Shown here in pieces: positions 36,966 to 49,200 of a stretch of 64,000 nt of DNA. The translations under genes were made by a program, and so were the position numbers. The stretch is from Helopsaltes ochotensis. Lineage: Eukaryota > Chordata > Aves > Passeriformes > Locustellidae. The first letter of the stretch is position 1, and every line of letters starts with the position of its first letter. The stretch spans positions 690,985 to 754,984 of the forward strand of contig VXBM01000215.1 of assembly GCA_013400155.1 (NCBI GenBank). The letters are read 5' to 3'. Below the pieces are notes generated by a model. The model saw only the letters and a list, made by a program, of their open reading frames with translations, had not been told where the DNA came from and ran no database searches.

Positions 36966-39567
36966 ATAACTGTGAACATTGATAGGAACTAAAAATGTAA
37001 ATACAACATTTTGTAGGTTCAAGTAGGAATGGAGTCTGTGTATTCTTCCAGCAAATATATTTTAAGAAAAATACTGCTGCTTCATGTAATTTCTCTCTCC
37101 TGCTAAGAAAACCTCCCCTTTAAGGCACAGGAGCTACTGCCAAGCTGAGCCACAACAGTTTGAAAGCAGACCCTGACTGATTGTTTAGGAAAGTATGTAC
37201 TGGGGAGATGGAAAATCCCTTTGTAAATGTGGTATGAAGTTTTTACCACATAAGAAACGTTCTGTTTCTACTGTGGTTAAAAAGTTTAGTTGAATTGGTT
37301 GCTGGATTAAAGTGATTCCAGTTTTGTGTCTTTTTCAGTTTTCAATTCTGAATGGTTTAGTTAGTTTAAGATTTATTGTTTGACAGTTTTAGCTGATAAC
37401 ACCTTTCTGACTTTACACTGAGGGTGATTTAGTAGACTAAATAAATGTGTGCTGCCTGGCTTGTTTAGAAATCCCATAGCCTAGATTTAGTGTGGGGTCT
37501 GCTCTAAGGGCATAAGCAGGCTGGAGATGGAGCACTCTGATGCTGGGCTTTGGCAGAAACAGGCAGAGTCATGCTGCTTAGGAGGGAGGAAAACTTCCAT
37601 GCAGGAGTGCAGCAATTATTCTAGAATCAAAGTGGGTCTTCCATTTCTTAGCCCTATACAACTGGAACGTGACTACTTCTGAGATCCCTCTATGCAATAT
37701 TCCAGTGGAGATGTCTTATTTTCCTTTAAGTGAGACAAGAAGTGTGTTTTGGCATAATGCTTGGTTGACTTTATACCTATTACCAGGTCTGATGTTGAGT
37801 AAAGAACAACTAGTCCTGGGTTCTTGTGCTTGCCTTGAAATGCATAATTTTAGTTGAGTTTTGCATTGACTCTCTGGGGTTTTTTTACTGTGTTTTTCCC
37901 CCCAGACTCTCCCTGAATGGGTTGGATAGTTCTTTTGGGACTTATCTGAAACCATTCAAGATCAAGCTACCTGCTGCACGGAGTGTAGAGCTCTCTGACA
38001 GGGACCAAGGGATCAAGTTCAGCATATTACCTCATCTCCGTTGGTTTGTTTTAAAGACATGCTGTCATTTCAGCTTGGTTCTGGTCATGTTCAGAACAGG
38101 TTTTTACAGAAGCTGAGGGCAGTGGAAATGTTATGCTTTTTACTCACTTTTCTTGGAGAGGAATAAAGCAAATAAACATGCAATGGCTCATCCTGCTCCA
38201 AGTCCATGTGAGCTGCCTTGAAGGATACAAGTGGAAGGAACAAGTACCCTCTCCTAGTGTCTACCAGCACCTTTTCCTTATTGTCACTTGGGCTCCTTCC
38301 ATTAAATCCACCATTAATTCACTTGTTGACAACTGTTATTTCTTTTGACTTTTCTGGTGTGCTGGAAACAGTCTCTGCTTTGGAAATCATTACAGCTGTG
38401 TAACTTGAAAATTATGAGTAATGGCTTCCTCCGGTTTAACTCCCCCTTCTCTTAGTGCTTCCAGTGTGCTCATCTTTCCCTGTCTGCCCAGTCCTGCCCA
38501 GAGGTGAGGTACTGCATCTCAGTGCTGCCGCTTCCCTCGTGCCTTGGAGAGGAATTGCAGGTAAACATCAGCCTCCCTGAACAAGACACTTTGCAAGGAT
38601 AAGCCTGGAAAATAAATTAAAGACTCCAGTAAATACCAAAACATCGTAGGGGATATTGGCTTAATGGCTACACGATAAATTTCCCTTCTCCTCACTAGCA
38701 CCTCTGTCATCCAGAAGAAGGTGACCAGCTATGTTCTTTGCTCTTAGGAAAAAAAGTTACTACATCCAGGTCCCTTTTCCTACTCCTATAGTTCACAAAA
38801 GTACAGCTAATTCTTCTCTCCGAGGTTATTGAGTTGATACAGGTCTGAGCAACTTTTGTCTTCATGTGGACAGCTCTTCAGTCTCTTGCTTGTATTCCCA
38901 GAAGCTTATCTTTTTTCCCCAATATAGCTCTTAGTGTTTCAAAAGATATTGCTGTGATCTTTGTCTTGCCCATATCCTTGGGGTATGCTGGCTGCAACAC
39001 TGTTTTCTTCCTTGCAGTCCAGCCAGTGCTATTTCAGTAGGGTTTAGGAACCTGATAGCATCGTGGACACATGCATCCCCTGGCAATGTAGCCTTGGAAG
39101 GACTAGCATGTGTGATCTGAATTCCTGCAGTCCTGGAGTATGAGCATTGGAACACTTCATATGACTGTCCAGTCAATGGTTTGCCAATTTCACTTCTTTT
39201 TTATTCAGGAGGGTCTAGTTAGTGGACAGGCCTTTGAATACAAGTTGTGGTCAAAAGAAAAATAAATTCCTTTCAGTTGGCTGGGCAACTAGCTAAAGCA
39301 GCACTATTTTGCTTTCTCATGATATATATATATTATGAACTTTAAGCTTATTTAAAGACCCTGCATTTTTGATTCTGTGTGAAACTCAATCTGTTATGAC
39401 TCAACCTCTGCATGAGAATCCACAAGGGGAAATGTAGAAGAAGCTGAATACTGACTTTGTCTGTTTAAAAAAGGATGGAAAAAGTTTCTCTGCAGATGGA
39501 TACAGAGAATGTATATATATGCACACAGACCTAATACCCTCACTGTGTTTAGAGAGTGTATGTACAA

Positions 39568-39591
39568 GTGTATGCACACACACACACTCAC
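39568..39591 (+). repeat. (CA)n microsatellite
   Basis: A short CA-rich run, interrupted once by CTCA, follows a TATATA/GCACACA stretch from about 39511. Confidence 0.75.
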
Positions 39592-39920
39592 ACGTATCTC
39601 TGTTTAGCCTCTGGATAGATGGAAATGTCACTTGATTCTAGTATTTTCTCTGATTTATGGTTGCTGTGTCCAGGAACCTCAGGCTTGTTTCTATGGCAGC
39701 TATTCCCAGTTCAGATATTTCCTCAATCCCCATTTGGCAGTAAGTGGAAGATGTTGTGACACTCACAGTGAGCATGTCACAGAGGGGCTGAGTGTGTGGG
39801 CAGAGCTGTGTGCAGGTGACAGGCTCAGATGGGAGGGACATGTGCAGCAGGTTGTAGCATGGCCTCCCGTGGCACTGGTCTCTTGGCATTCCATCAAGGG
39901 CTTCATGGGCCAGCCCAGAA

Positions 39921-39983
39921 CTCTCTCTCTCTCCCCCCCTTTCTTCTTCTTCTTTATTTTTTTCCCCTTTCCTTTCCTTCCCT
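39921..39983 (+). repeat. Polypyrimidine tract (CT, CTT, CCTTT units)
   Basis: These 63 bases are pyrimidine apart from one A at 39956. The tract passes from (CT)n to C7, then (CTT)n, then CCTTT-type units. Confidence 0.9.
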
Positions 39984-40072
39984 GTTGCCCTGCTCTGAAG
40001 CAAGACTGCAAGATCAGGATGGCATCATGAGCAGGAGCGCTAGGGAACCTGTGCTGCACTAGACAGGCTGAC

Positions 40073-40102
40073 TAATCTCCCTTTAAATAATCTCCCTTTA
40101 AA
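40073..40102 (+). repeat. Perfect 15-bp tandem duplication
   Basis: The unit TAATCTCCCTTTAAA occurs twice head to tail with no mismatch. Confidence 0.9.
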
Positions 40103-41014
40103 TAGGCTGGAAGCACACTGGTGAGTTTCTGTTTCAGGAGCCATAAATAGCCAGATCCATGCTGGTAAGTAGCGAACAGCACAGTTATTTGTTCTAGGAA
40201 GGTCTTGCTATTTCCTTCATGTTATTGCATGGATAGCTGTGATCCGGTTCTGGTAACACTGTATAGTAGCGGTGCTGCTGCCTTTCCTCACACTGCTGTA
40301 TCTTCTGTGACGGTGAGGAGGGAGCAGCTGCTCCTGGGAGATAGACTTCCCTCTCCAGTGCCTTTGGATCAGAGTGGCAGTGGAGCTGTGGCTTGCTGTG
40401 GACTGTACAGCTGGCTTTAGCTAGAGCAGTGCAGTTCAGACCCTTCTGAGCAGTGTTGTGAGTTCAAAAATCTCACTGATATTTATAGCATCTGGAAGGT
40501 GAAAGCAAGGAATATTTGAACACTCACTGCCTAGCTGTGGATTTGGATAGAATGGAATGTATAGTCCTGTGAGCTAGCTAGCCTTGTGCTTTAGACTTGT
40601 CTGGAGGATAAACTCAATTTATCTCTGCTTTCCTAACTCAGAAATAAACATTGTAAAAAAAAAAAAATTGACCAAGTCTGTGTTAGTTAGGCTGGCTAAT
40701 ATAATCTCCTTAAAGATGGAAGAGTGCAAACTATTCTCCAGTAGGTACAAGAACTCTGAAGCTGCTACCATATCTGGTCCTGAATTATCCAGGCAGCCTT
40801 CAAGACCATCAGGAGCTCATCTGTGTCCAGTAGCTGCTATAGCACTTGCCAAGATTTAGGTAAATAGGAGAATCCTCAAAAAAGAGGGCAGCAGCAAGTC
40901 TTGCCTCAGTGAGGTAGGAGGCATTTGAATTTCTTACTCATAGTGTATTGTCATCTTCTTCCTGCCATCCTACCCACTCAATGCGTCAGAGATCTAAGGC
41001 TTGATTTTTTTTTT

Positions 41015-41175
41015 NNNNNNNNNNNNNNNNNNNNNNNNNNNNNNNNNNNNNNNNNNNNNNNNNNNNNNNNNNNNNNNNNNNNNNNNNNNNNNNNNNNNNN
41101 NNNNNNNNNNNNNNNNNNNNNNNNNNNNNNNNNNNNNNNNNNNNNNNNNNNNNNNNNNNNNNNNNNNNNNNNNNN
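41015..41175. other. Assembly gap (161 N) inside a poly(T) tract
   Basis: The gap is entered from a run of ten T (41005-41014) and left through TTTTTC and T-rich sequence up to about 41206. The missing sequence is therefore probably an extended T/C tract, in line with the pyrimidine tracts upstream. Confidence 0.95.
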
Positions 41176-41206
41176 TTTTTCTTTTTTTTTCTTTCTTATT
41201 TTTTCC

Positions 41207-42074
41207 CCATCTGCTGAGACATAATTCCCTCAATCTACTGGCTTTTTTACTGGGGTGAGTTGGGCTAACTGGTGCAAGAGGACAGAGGGCCAAGTAGGTC
41301 TGAAGAGGGGAAAAGAGGATATATGGGGGCTTAGCACAGATCAGTTACACAGAGGCAGCTTCCTTAAATTGTCCCTCATGTTTGCTTTCCTTCATGACAT
41401 TGCTTTTAAATCGCTGTAAAGAGGACAAGGTTTCTGCCTGGTCAGAAGTTCCATCCCAAGTGATGTGGCACCATTCAGACTGTTCTTTGATCTTACAGAA
41501 AGAGGGACGTCCTTTTCCTTTCCTTATTCATGCTCAGTGCTTGCCATCCTCAAACTGAGGCACACCTGGGGCCAGGGATTGCCTCAGTGTGTAATTTATA
41601 TGGGATTTTAATCTCATATTTGGCAAAGCAGAAATTCTGTGCCAAGTTTTGGATACAACATCAACAAGAAATTAATGGTCTTCAGAGGTAAAGTACTACA
41701 ATGTCTTATTATCAACAGTCTTCTGAATTACGGAGTAAACAAAAAACCCAAAGAACCCCACCCTGTGCATTTAATTAAAAAGAAAAACCAAAGCACAGCT
41801 TTTTCCTGAACTGTATTTGCGCTACTTACCTTGCGACACTCCAGTCAGACTAACCAGACTGTTCCTGAGGTAAATTTGGCCTGAATTCCAGCTGCTATGC
41901 TGTACATAGGTTCTCTTTGGAAAAGCAGAAGGAAAAGACAAAGCTGAAAGTAGCAGAAAGTATGTTTCAAGGCAGGACAGGCCCCACTGAGCAGAGAGAG
42001 CAAAAAGCTGTGGAATCTGCCCCATCACACTTTGCTGGGTCAAAATGCAGTGTGCTTTGTCCTCTTCCCTCTAG
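41207..42074 (+). other. Sequence immediately upstream of the NEU2 coding exon
   Basis: This contains the intron or promoter sequence ahead of NEU2. The coding exon is preceded by a good acceptor (CTCTTCCCTCTAG, ending 42074), so a 5' UTR exon should lie upstream. I cannot define it or its promoter. The frame is open from 41917 into NEU2, but this is judged non-coding (see NEU2 exon 1). Confidence 0.6.
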
Positions 42075-42078
42075 CACA

Positions 42079-42279
42079 ATGGCTACCTTCCCTGTCTTGG
42101 AGCAAGAAACATTGTTCCAGAACGGTACCTGGAGCTATCGAATTCCAGCCCTGCTCTACCTGCCGCGGTTCAGCATGATCCTGGCCTTTGCTGAGGAACG
42201 AGAGGACCTGGTGGATGAACATGCCAAGCTGATAGCCATGCGCAGAGGCATGTACGACCCAGCCACGCAGCACGTTCAG
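42079..42279 (+). CDS. NEU2: NEU2 (sialidase-2, cytosolic) coding exon 1
   Basis: NEU2 is an exo-alpha-sialidase (GH33 fold) that removes terminal sialic acid from glycoproteins and gangliosides in the cytosol. Exon 1 gives 67 codons, MATFPVLEQE to PATQHVQ, ending CAG|GTACCA in phase 0. It carries the YRIP motif with Arg21 of the arginine triad and Asp46 (DEHAK), the general acid/base position, at the same numbers as recalled for human NEU2. No signal peptide is present, as expected for the cytosolic enzyme. The start at 42079 lies four bases after a splice acceptor, has A at -3 and gives the family length. The open frame continues 54 codons upstream (from 41917), but that part has no family match and lies before the acceptor. 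Confidence 0.95.
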
Positions 42280-43990
42280 GTACCAGTGCTGGGAGGAACT
42301 GGGGAACACTGCCCCCTCTTCTGCCCACCTGCCCCCAGGGAGTTGAATGCATTTGCCCTCTTGCTGTAGGGACAGGGCAGCTTCTCCTCCCCAGGTACAG
42401 GAGACAAACCTGCCTATAAATAATGCTCATCTCGTTATAACTGCTGGGATTCAACCCTATGGGCACCTGTTGGGGGGGACTAAAATGGAGTAGATATTCT
42501 AGGGGTGGCTTAGACCCATCATTGCAAAGTTGGGGATGCAGATACAGAGATGGGACAAAAGTCCTGTTGTAGCAGGAAAAATGCAGTGGAGAGGCAGAAA
42601 TGCCTCAAGGAGGAGGAAGAAATGCCCCAACGATGGGGAAGAGTAAATTAGCAATCAGTGATTGTTCTTTTTATTTTAATTCATCTTTTAGGACTAATTT
42701 CTGGTTTAAAGAACAATTGAGAATAGCTAGTCTCCCCATGCAAAAAGTGTCTGGTTTGTTGGTGCCAGTGAATTGGCTACCTTACTAACCTATCAGTTAT
42801 TATTAACAGTTATGCTGCCGGGTGGCTGGGGGTGGTGGAAATTCTATTTATAATAATTTTTTGCATATGCAAAGGCATTAGTGTCTTGGGGAAAAAAATG
42901 TAATTATATTTTTCTGTTCCAAACCTTCGTTGGTTGTCTTAGATGATAGGCTCTTAAGAGCTGGAGTCTGCCTAGCAGAAGCAGCCTCTGAGCACACCTG
43001 CAGTGTCATAACATTCAGGTAACATCTTGTGTAACTCCCTGTAATCAGTTAGTTGGGTTCAGTTGGTCATAAACATAGTAATTTGTGTTCACATGCTAGA
43101 GTTTCTTAAAATGGAAATATTAAATTTTCAATAAAAGTTAATATTAGTTGGATAGGAAAAGATAAGATATGAACAAAAAGGCTAATCGGCAAATCAGGGC
43201 AGAAAAGCTAATTAATATAATCTTTCTGGAAACTACTGCTTTGCTTACCAAGCCAATAACATTATGTAGTCATAGTTTTCTAATGCTAGTGTTAGAAACG
43301 TGATTGTGTTATGTGCTATTCATTTGAGGAAAACAGGGCTTGCTGGGAAGTTATACCAGCTCTGTGACCTATTTTCTGAGTCAGACAGCTCAGGGTCCAA
43401 ATCTCCACACCAGAGCCACGCAATCAGCCCTAGCAAGGTGCCTCAGTGTAGGCTGAGTTGCCCATTCACATACATTCACATCAAGGTAGAGGAGCAGGAG
43501 CCCAAATGAAAAGGGATTTGTCATCATCCGGGATGCTTGAAAAGGGCTTGGGTTCCTCTGTGACTTCCTAAAAAACATTGACACAGCACAGTGTCTCTAC
43601 TAGCACACTTTGGCGACCGGGCATGTCTATGCGCCATATATATATTTGTGAGGATTTCTGAAAATTCAGCTGCTGTAGCTTTTTAAAGGGTGTCATCAGC
43701 TACCCACTGCATGGAGATATGGAGCTATCAGTTCCTCAGGGAGTAGTAATTGAAAAGGACATAACCTACATGCTTGATGAAGTGTACATGCTTTGTGTCA
43801 TCTAAATAATTTTCACTTGCCTTTGGTGATGCAAGATTATTGTCTTCCCATTTCTTGCTCTATCCATTATCCTGTTTCTGTTCCTCCCATTATCTTCTGT
43901 AGCTTTTATCCAGACATCCTTGCACTATAATGTGCATCTCTTTGTAACAGTGTGTTCCATTCTTGTCTCCCTTCCCATGGGCCCTGGCAG
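42280..43990 (+). other. NEU2: NEU2 intron
   Basis: This 1.7-kb phase-0 intron runs from GTACCA to GGGCCCTGGCAG. It is AT-rich with no other exon. A short TA run lies near 43637. The position of the single coding-region intron fits the two-coding-exon layout of vertebrate NEU2. Confidence 0.9.
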
Positions 43991-44929
43991 TGGAAAAGGA
44001 TGGAGACCCTTGTCAGTGCACAGCTGGAAGGCCACCGATCGATGAACCCCTGCCCAGTATATGATGAGGTCTCGGGGAAACTCATTTTGTTCTTCATAGC
44101 TGTCCCAGGAAAGATCTCTGAGCAGCATCAGCTGAGGACAAAGATCAACCTGGTACGTCTCTGCTATATCACTAGCATGGACCAAGGACGCACCTGGAGC
44201 ACTGCCCAGGATGTCACGGACAGGACCATCAGGAATGAGTACAAGAACTGGGCCACGTTTGCAGTGGGGCCAGGTCATGGATTACAATTGCTCAACAAGG
44301 CCCGGAGCCTTGTGATTCCTGCCTACGCCTATCGTATCTTGGACCCCAAGAAACACCCCACCCCTCATGCCTTCTGCTTCATCAGCTCTGACCATGGGAC
44401 AACATGGGAGATGGGGAACTTCGTGGGGGAGGAGAGCGCGGTGGAGTGCCAGGTAGCAGAGGTGCATTCCTGTGGCAGAAATGTCCTTTACTGCAATGCA
44501 AGGAGCAACAGGGGAGCCAGGATCCAGGCTGTCAGCTACAACCACGGGCTGGACTTTGAGGGAGGCCAGCGGGTTGAAACGCTAATAGAACCTCCCTCTG
44601 GATGCCATGGAAGTGTTACTGCCTTTCCACCTCCCCCAGACGCCAGATGTCAAGACAGTTGGTTACTCTACGCTCATCCTACAGACCCAAGGGGTCGAAA
44701 AGATTTAGGAATTTACCTCAACAAAAGCCCTTTAAATCCAGCACACTGGACAAAGCCCAGCATACTCTTCAAGGGCCTGTGTGCTTATTCAGATCTGCAG
44801 TACATGGGCGTTGGGCCCGATGGCTCACCTTTGTTCTCTTGCCTCTTTGAATATGGGACCCACAGACAATGTGAAGAGATTATTTTTGTCATGTTCACCT
44901 TGAAGCAAGCCTTTCCCTCAGAACACTGA
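43991..44929 (+). CDS. NEU2: NEU2 (sialidase-2, cytosolic) coding exon 2, to stop
   Basis: Exon 2 adds 312 residues (WKRMETLVSA to FPSEH) and ends TGA, making 379 aa in all against 380 recalled for human. Two clear Asp boxes are seen, SMDQGRTW (residues 129-136) and SSDHGTTW (199-206), plus a degenerate one, SYNHGLDF (249-256). These are hallmarks of the six-bladed sialidase propeller. By alignment the active-site set is complete: Glu111, Tyr179, Tyr181, Glu219, Arg238, Arg303, Tyr333 and Glu354, alongside Arg21 and Asp46 in exon 1. One-residue offsets from human come from small indels. No frameshift or stop is seen, so the enzyme should be active. INPP5D follows 4.5 kb downstream on the same strand. 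Confidence 0.97.
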   Translation, partial: WKRMETLVSAQLEGHRSMNPCPVYDEVSGKLILFFIAVPGKISEQHQLRTKINLVRLCYITSMDQGRTWSTAQDVTDRTIRNEYKNWATFAVGPGHGLQLLNKARSLVIPAYAYRILDPKKHPTPHAFCFISSDHGTTWEMGNFVGEESAVECQVAEVHSCGRNVLYCNARSNRGARIQAVSYNHGLDFEGGQRVETLIEPPSGCHGSVTAFPPPPDARCQDSWLLYAHPTDPRGRKDLGIYLNKSPLNPAHWTKPSILFKGLCAYSDLQYMGVGPDGSPLFSCLFEYGTHRQCEEIIFVMFTLKQAFPSEH

Positions 44930-45080
44930 GTCTCAAGCCTTTCCATCAGCATCCCTCTGAAAACCATCTTTGCTGATGCTTTTTACTGTCATTTCTCATC
45001 CCTCAGTAAAAGGTCTGTTTTCACACGCGCTGCTCACATAGTTTGGTGTTGGATTGTTGAGTCTGTAGATTGTGAAGTCC

Positions 45081-45086
45081 ATTAAA
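45081..45086 (+). terminator. NEU2: NEU2 polyadenylation signal (ATTAAA)
   Basis: ATTAAA lies 152 bases after the NEU2 stop and is followed by GT-rich sequence at about 45104-45120. This is the best match for cleavage near 45100. A weaker AGTAAA at 45005 is an alternative. Confidence 0.6.
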
Positions 45087-45120
45087 CATACAACAACTTA
45101 AAATGTTTGGTTTTGTCTTC

Positions 45121-48100
45121 TATTGCCTGTTCTCCCTTTTTGCCTTTCTCTTTGGCTGCCTTTTTACGCACCACGTTCCCAAAACAAGTGTGACCTTTGT
45201 ATAGATCTTCTCACCCTGAGGTCTCTGATAGACTTCATCAGGGACATGTGTGCTGACAGCGTAAGGACTGCAAGGGAACTGATGGCAGCAGGGTTATGCT
45301 GAGTGGTATTTAGTAAGTTGTGGAGAAACTTCTAGAGAGGGCACTGGGCTTACTACCCTATATCTGCTGTCATCTTCTTCAGGAAACTGCTTTGGCTCTG
45401 GTAAGGGAGCACCGCTTCTTGCAGCCAGTGTAGGAATGCGAGCACCTGTAATTTCCAGGGCTTTCTGTCTCCTTATTTCAGCATGGCCATGTGATGTCTT
45501 GCTCTTGGGATATTCATTGCCAACTTCTTCAGTGCGTTTGGAGCTGCCTTGCTGTGTTCCCAGGCACCCCAGGGACTTCTGTCTAACTCAACCTTCTCCT
45601 TACTTCCCATGCTGTGTTTCCTTGCTTTCTTCCCCTTTTGCTTACACTGCATTTAGAAGGTGCAGTTTCTCATGTGCAAGAAAACCACAGCCTTGTGTGC
45701 TCTGGCTGCTCCCTCTCCCTGGGCAGTGACAGTAGGAGGGCACCAGGACCCTTCCATGTTGGGGGACAGAGCAAATGGCAAAAATGGCATTTTGCCTATA
45801 TGCGAACTGCAGGATCAGGACAGGTCTGCAGAGGGAGCTCCCAATTTAGAGTCAGGAGGGGAAGTGCTTGCTGGTCTTACTAAGACAAGTGCCAAACTAT
45901 GATCCACATAGGAACCATTCTTATTGTTGACAACTCCGTGTCTTGTTATTATAGAGTATTATTGGCATATGAGGCACTATGTCAAACAAACAACATTGCC
46001 CCACTTCCAGCAACAAAGCACCAGTGTCAGAGGAAGGAGAACTGACCAAGGCCAGAGTGGCATAAAACACTCCAGCTGGAAGGCTTTCCAATGAAGACAG
46101 TTTTTCAGCAGATTTCTGAAGGAAACAGCTCTAATTTTGGTGAGAGAGACACTATTCTACTACTATACAGTGTGTTTTGAAAGGAGGCATTATACAATGA
46201 CTAGACAAGGGACTGACCAGGAACAAATGGCTACCAGGCGAGACACATCGGAGCAGATGGAGCTAGGAAAGTCTTACCCATGCCTCTGGACAAAATTCTG
46301 CATATGAACCAGTCTGTGCTTGTTTCCTGTGTGTTGTATCCTGTGTGTGCACATGTTCAATGACTGCAAGGAAAATATGTTTGTTTGCCCTCTTGGTGAA
46401 GAAAAACACCTGCTTTTCAGAGGTCTCTCAGAGCACATCCCCTTTGGTGAACACAAGCAAGTCCCATAGGATCCTTTGCAATTACTGCTCAGGTCTGTGA
46501 GCTTCTGCTACCCTTGCCTTTTCCTACCGACAGCTTTCATGGGTGGTGGGAAAAGAGGCCTTGACTTTTCTCACTATGGAGATTTGTTTCAGGGCACCTG
46601 GATGTTGCATATACCAAGGGAGTGAAGGGATCTCGTGACCTTCACAGATACACCTGTAACTTGTCAAGCCTTTCCCAAGCAGCAGGTCAGTGACACGCTG
46701 GGCTGGAATAGCAGAAAGGCTCATGTAGCCAGTACTTTTTGGGTACTACTCATATGCTCTTTAGATGTAGGCGAGAGTCTAACCTTTGTGGCCAACAGTC
46801 TGTCACTGATGCCTAATTAGGGAATGGTATATTTAGATTTCAACAAAGCTAACTGCTGCCCTATAGACTTAACCTCCTCATCAGGTACTATGGCATACTT
46901 TAGTTTTGTGACATAGAAATGCATACTTAAGTTTTTATCTGGCCAAGCCTGGCAGTTCCCATGCTGATGCAATGCGCAGGCTGAATATAAGGGGGGGAGG
47001 GGGTGGTTAGGTAATCACTGTACATCTTGGATGATGCCACAGACTGTATTTACTGGTTCTGGAGAAGCTGGTGCATGGACACCCATCTGGTACAGTACTA
47101 CCTGGACATCTATAGCAAAACCAGTTTAGATAAAATATCTATTGTAGTGTCTTGGAGATAAGATATTATTCCAAGCTAACAAGCCATTAGGGATCACAGA
47201 ACTGTTTATATTAGGGGATTGGGATTCACCTTTTGAGCAGCTGGAGCTGTACTGTGCTTTCTTTTAAGACCAAAAAATACTCACAGAAACCAGCCTGCAC
47301 ATTCAATTGCCATAATCATTTGTACTTGGAACCTTTCCCCTTGTTTTTGTCTCCAAATCAAGACAGTAGTACACAAGGAGTAGTGTAATCCCTGGACATG
47401 GGATTTGAAGGAAATAGCAGCAGGTTGCTAAAAATCTGTGTTGGTGGGGGGTGTGGATATGAGCTAAGTGTGCAGCTAATTAGTCTCAGATGTCTAATGA
47501 GGGCTTGTACCTATTATCTGGTGTTGGTTTGGTCTGTTGATCAGGAGAAGCTCTCCAAACAGTTTCATTCTATCAAAACTCATGTTGTGAGCAGCTCTGT
47601 CCACTCTGCATCCAGATACCTGTCTGTTGCATGAAGAGCACTGTGAGGTCAAGCAGGTGAATGACATTCAGAGCCGTTCTGCTTCCTGCTGCAGCTGTGC
47701 TCCAGAGAAGCTACTGGAGGTACCAGAAATCCCAAGAACTTGGTGCAGGTGAGGTTAACAATGCACTGTGGCCAGGCAGGGCTGTCAGAGCAACTGCATG
47801 GTGCCTTTGCCACATGCAGATTCTCATTTGGTTGGGAGAATCGAGTTTGTAACCACTCTGTAGCTTACAACTACTGTCCACTGGCAGGGCCACTTCATGG
47901 CATTCAGTGTCTGACTGTTTAGGCACCTGAATCCATACAAGTTTGGCTGCTAAAGGCCTGTGTAGATGTTGGTGGAGCTGAAGGTCAGGTTCAGCTGAGC
48001 TAATTTTGGTGTGCAGACAGTGCTTGCTCAGCATGGACAGGAAGCCCTGCACGATGCAGTTCTGCCCATCCGGCAGGGCCCTCTTCTGGCCGCACAGCTT

Positions 48101-49200
48101 CGGGCTGCTGCTGCCCACAGTTTCATCTCAGTGCAGAGGTTAAGCTGGACACTGCAGACCAAGCCTCTGCATAACTGAAAGCCACAAGGAGGCTTACAGG
48201 GTTGGATGCTGGGTTGTGCTCGTTCACTCCCCTCTCCCCACCCACACATTCTAGCCTCGCCCCGGTGCAGTCTGTTCTCTCCTGCCTTGCTGTTCATGCA
48301 GTGGACAGCACAGAACTTCATGCATGGTCCAGGTACTGCAGTTCCAGCACTTCTCCTGGCTCTGGGAACCAAAGGTTGCATAGGACTAGCAGGGTTTGCA
48401 CCTTTGCCTCTCGACTTTGAGTCCCAGCTCAGCTGCTGCTTTCAGGTATAGCTCAAATGTGGATGTGCAGAGGGCAGAGTGGTGGGACGTACAGGACAGA
48501 CAACCAAAATTGCCATGCAGGCAGTGCCCCGGTAGGAATGTCCTGGCATTGCTGCAAATATGTCTTGGAGACGCAATGCTAAGCATGCCACACAGCATAG
48601 CTGAGGGACAGATGTACAGACAGAGAAAAGGGAAGTGAAAGCTCTAGTTCTGCCCTCTCTGACGCAGGTTGCAAGACACGGCTTTGCTCTATCCCACCTT
48701 TGGGGATTTAGAGCAGGAAAGATCTTTGAATCCATCTCACAATAGCTGACAGGGAGCTTTGGTCAAAAATCCCCAGCACAAATCAGCCTTTCAGTCTGCT
48801 CCTATGCATGGAGACATACAGTAGTAATTTTATTTTTTTCAATTCTTTGAAGTCCCCTCCTCACACCTAGTTAGATATGAGGACTGGTCAAAGCAGGAAT
48901 GGGGCAGTCAGTCCTATGTATCCTAATGCACAGTGTGTTTCTGATCAGAGGTTTATTTATTCCCATGGAGACCTGTAGTGGGTAGGACAGACTGACAAGA
49001 AAAAGATGAAAACTCCTAGGATCTGGCAGGAGATCGTAAATTGGACAGCAGGCCACTAAAGCCTGGGGGGCTGAATCTATGAGGAATCAGAAAAGATTGC
49101 CAGCTGGGACTTTTAGACACAAAGTATGAGGGAAAGGCAGGGAACATGGACTTGCTAGTCACCTCAGCGGCAGCATGAAGAGGGAGAATGGGGGCTGCAG
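45121..49200 (+). other. Intergenic spacer between NEU2 and INPP5D
   Basis: This is about 4 kb with no supported exon. Composition is mixed, with a GC-richer stretch near 47900-48550. There the minus-strand frames (47711-48118, 48028-48381) are Cys/Arg/Pro-rich with no family features. Distal regulatory elements of INPP5D may lie here but cannot be identified by eye. Confidence 0.6.

Larger units (their letters stand above)
35583..41014. other. Intergenic DNA upstream of NEU2 with pyrimidine tracts
   Basis: No exon is supported here. The region holds two long polypyrimidine tracts (36877-36965 and 39921-39983), a CA-rich microsatellite (39568-39591) and a perfect 15-bp tandem duplication (40073-40102). 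The non-coding first exon of NEU2 probably lies in this region or in the next 1 kb. I could not place it. Confidence 0.55.

Noticed and set aside
36690..37022. Lys/Glu-rich minus ORF and Phe/Ser-rich plus ORF (36730-36969)
   Set aside because: Both are translations of the 89-bp polypyrimidine tract.
40925..41293. ORFs crossing the N gap on both strands
   Set aside because: They exist only because N was read through; no coding evidence.
48028..48381. Cys-rich 117-codon minus ORF upstream of INPP5D
   Set aside because: No family resemblance and no regular cysteine spacing; overlapping ORFs occur in the same GC-richer patch.
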